A DNA stretch of 64,000 nucleotides from Pantoea piersonii (GTDB lineage: Bacteria; Pseudomonadota; Gammaproteobacteria; Enterobacterales; Enterobacteriaceae): positions 455,673 through 519,672 of the forward strand of contig NZ_RARB01000003.1 in NCBI RefSeq assembly GCF_003612015.1, in the 5' to 3' direction. Made by a program: the position numbers and the translations under genes. Positions 63,545 through 64,000 of the stretch are shown here, in pieces. The notes under the pieces were generated by a model, which was not told the DNA's origin, did no database searches, and worked only from the letters and a program-made list of their open reading frames with translations. The first letter of the stretch is position 1. Every line of letters starts with the position of its first letter.

Positions 63545-63569
63545 CCCCGGACAGGTTCCGGGGTTTTTT
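63545..63569 (+). terminator. Terminator of the aap operon
   Basis: A 7-bp stem (CCCCGGA with TCCGGGG), a 5-nt loop and a T6 run lie just after aapP. Confidence 0.9.
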
Positions 63570-63598
63570 ATGCGCGCAAACGGTGAATTGCAGAAAAG

Positions 63599-63632
63599 AA
63601 AAAAGCCCTTTGCGTATGCAAAGGGCTTTTTC
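63599..63632 (-). terminator. Terminator of the rRNA operon
   Basis: A long stem (AAAAGCCCTTTGC with GCAAAGGGCTTTT, loop GTAT) has T-rich sequence on both sides. On the minus strand it ends the rrn transcript just past the last 5S gene; it could also catch transcripts from aapP. Confidence 0.85.
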
Positions 63633-63639
63633 TTGTTTG

Positions 63640-63773
63640 ATGCCTGGCAGTTCCCTACTCTCGCATGGGGAGACCCCACACTACCATCGGCGCTACGGCG
63701 TTTCACTTCTGAGTTCGGCATGGGGTCAGGTGGGACCGGTCAGGTGGGACCGCCGCGCTAAAGCCGCCAGGCA
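63640..63773 (-). rRNA. rrfF: 5S rRNA, distal copy with a 14-bp internal duplication
   Basis: This is the promoter-distal 5S gene of an rrnD-type operon. It agrees with the proximal copy wherever both are visible, except that GGTCCCACCTGACC occurs twice in tandem. The gene is therefore 134 nt and not the usual 120. The extra segment falls in the 5' strand of helix III and loop B, where it would disturb the fold. It could be a real variant, a pseudogene, or an assembly error. Confidence 0.9.
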
Positions 63774-63803
63774 AATTCTTTATTCGCCGAACTCTTACGT
63801 AAC

Positions 63804-63879
63804 TGGTGCTGATACCCAGAGTCGAACTGGGGACCTCACCCTTACCAAGGGTGCGCTCTACCAACTGAGCCATATCAGC
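63804..63879 (-). tRNA. thrV: tRNA-Thr (GGT)
   Basis: A 76-nt tRNA with encoded CCA, beginning GCTGATATGGCTCAG with anticodon GGT and T-arm GTTCGACTC. It lies between two 5S genes, as thrV does in the E. coli rrnD operon. Confidence 0.97.
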
Positions 63880-63892
63880 ACACTGTATTTGG

Positions 63893-64000
63893 ATGCCTGG
63901 CAGTTCCCTACTCTCGCATGGGGAGACCCCACACTACCATCGGCGCTACGGCGTTTCACTTCTGAGTTCGGCATGGGGTCAGGTGGGACCGCCGCGCTAA
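63893..64000 (-). rRNA. rrfD: 5S rRNA, proximal copy, cut by the window end
   Basis: The 3' 108 nt of a normal 5S gene; about 12 nt of its 5' end lie beyond the window, and 23S and 16S should follow there. It has a single GGTCCCACCTGACC, so it shows what the distal copy should look like. Confidence 0.95.

Noticed and set aside
63570..63761. Short reading frames over the 5S gene and terminator
   Set aside because: They consist of 5S rRNA and terminator sequence, with no ribosome binding site or family resemblance.

Overview
The window is about 64 kb of chromosome from a gammaproteobacterium of the order Enterobacterales. Nearly every gene has a close E. coli counterpart of matching length. 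The high GC content, AmiB with C-terminal LysM domains, tandem yhcN paralogs, and aroQ-accB-accC with msrPQ next door suggest Erwiniaceae (Pantoea/Mixta/Erwinia-like). That family placement is inference from memory of gene content, not a computed phylogeny.

Layout. (1) 1-1434: the 3' part of a chemoreceptor gene cut by the window edge. (2) 1491-27876: a block matching the E. coli 94-95 min region. It holds bsmA, aidB, rlmB, rnr, nsrR, purA, yjeT, hflC, hflK, hflX, hfq, miaA, mutL, amiB, tsaE and nnr, then queG, a non-coding DnaA-box cluster (datA-like), three tRNA-Gly(GCC) genes, orn, rsgA, psd and mscM. (3) 27992-63524: a block matching the E. coli 72-73 min region. It holds mdh, argR, three yhcN-like genes, a barstar-like gene, a succinate-semialdehyde dehydrogenase, aaeBAX/aaeR, tldD, yhdP, rng, yhdE, mreDCB, csrD, msrPQ, aroQ-accBC, yhdT-panF, prmA, dusB-fis and the aapJQMP (yhdWXYZ) amino-acid ABC transporter. 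(4) 63640-64000: the distal end of an rrnD-type rRNA operon on the minus strand (5S, tRNA-Thr, 5S). The step from mscM to mdh joins two segments far apart in E. coli, so a rearrangement separates the two layouts.

How genes work together. The hfq-hflX-hflKC group pairs RNA chaperoning with quality control of FtsH and ribosomes. tsaE, miaA, queG, dusB and rlmB modify tRNA or rRNA, while rnr, rng and orn degrade or process RNA. mreBCD, amiB, rng and yhdP serve the cell envelope. accB-accC-aroQ and psd feed lipid and aromatic synthesis. msrPQ repairs oxidised periplasmic proteins. aaeXAB exports aromatic acids under AaeR.

The window is mostly conserved core genome; I saw no prophage, insertion sequence, CRISPR array or defence island. 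The best leads are small-scale: a 14-bp tandem duplication inside the distal 5S rRNA gene, a datA-like DnaA-titration locus, shortened cysteine spacing in NsrR, three perfect intercistronic hairpins at likely expression-step points, and a sigma-54 promoter with paired NtrC-like sites ahead of aapJ.
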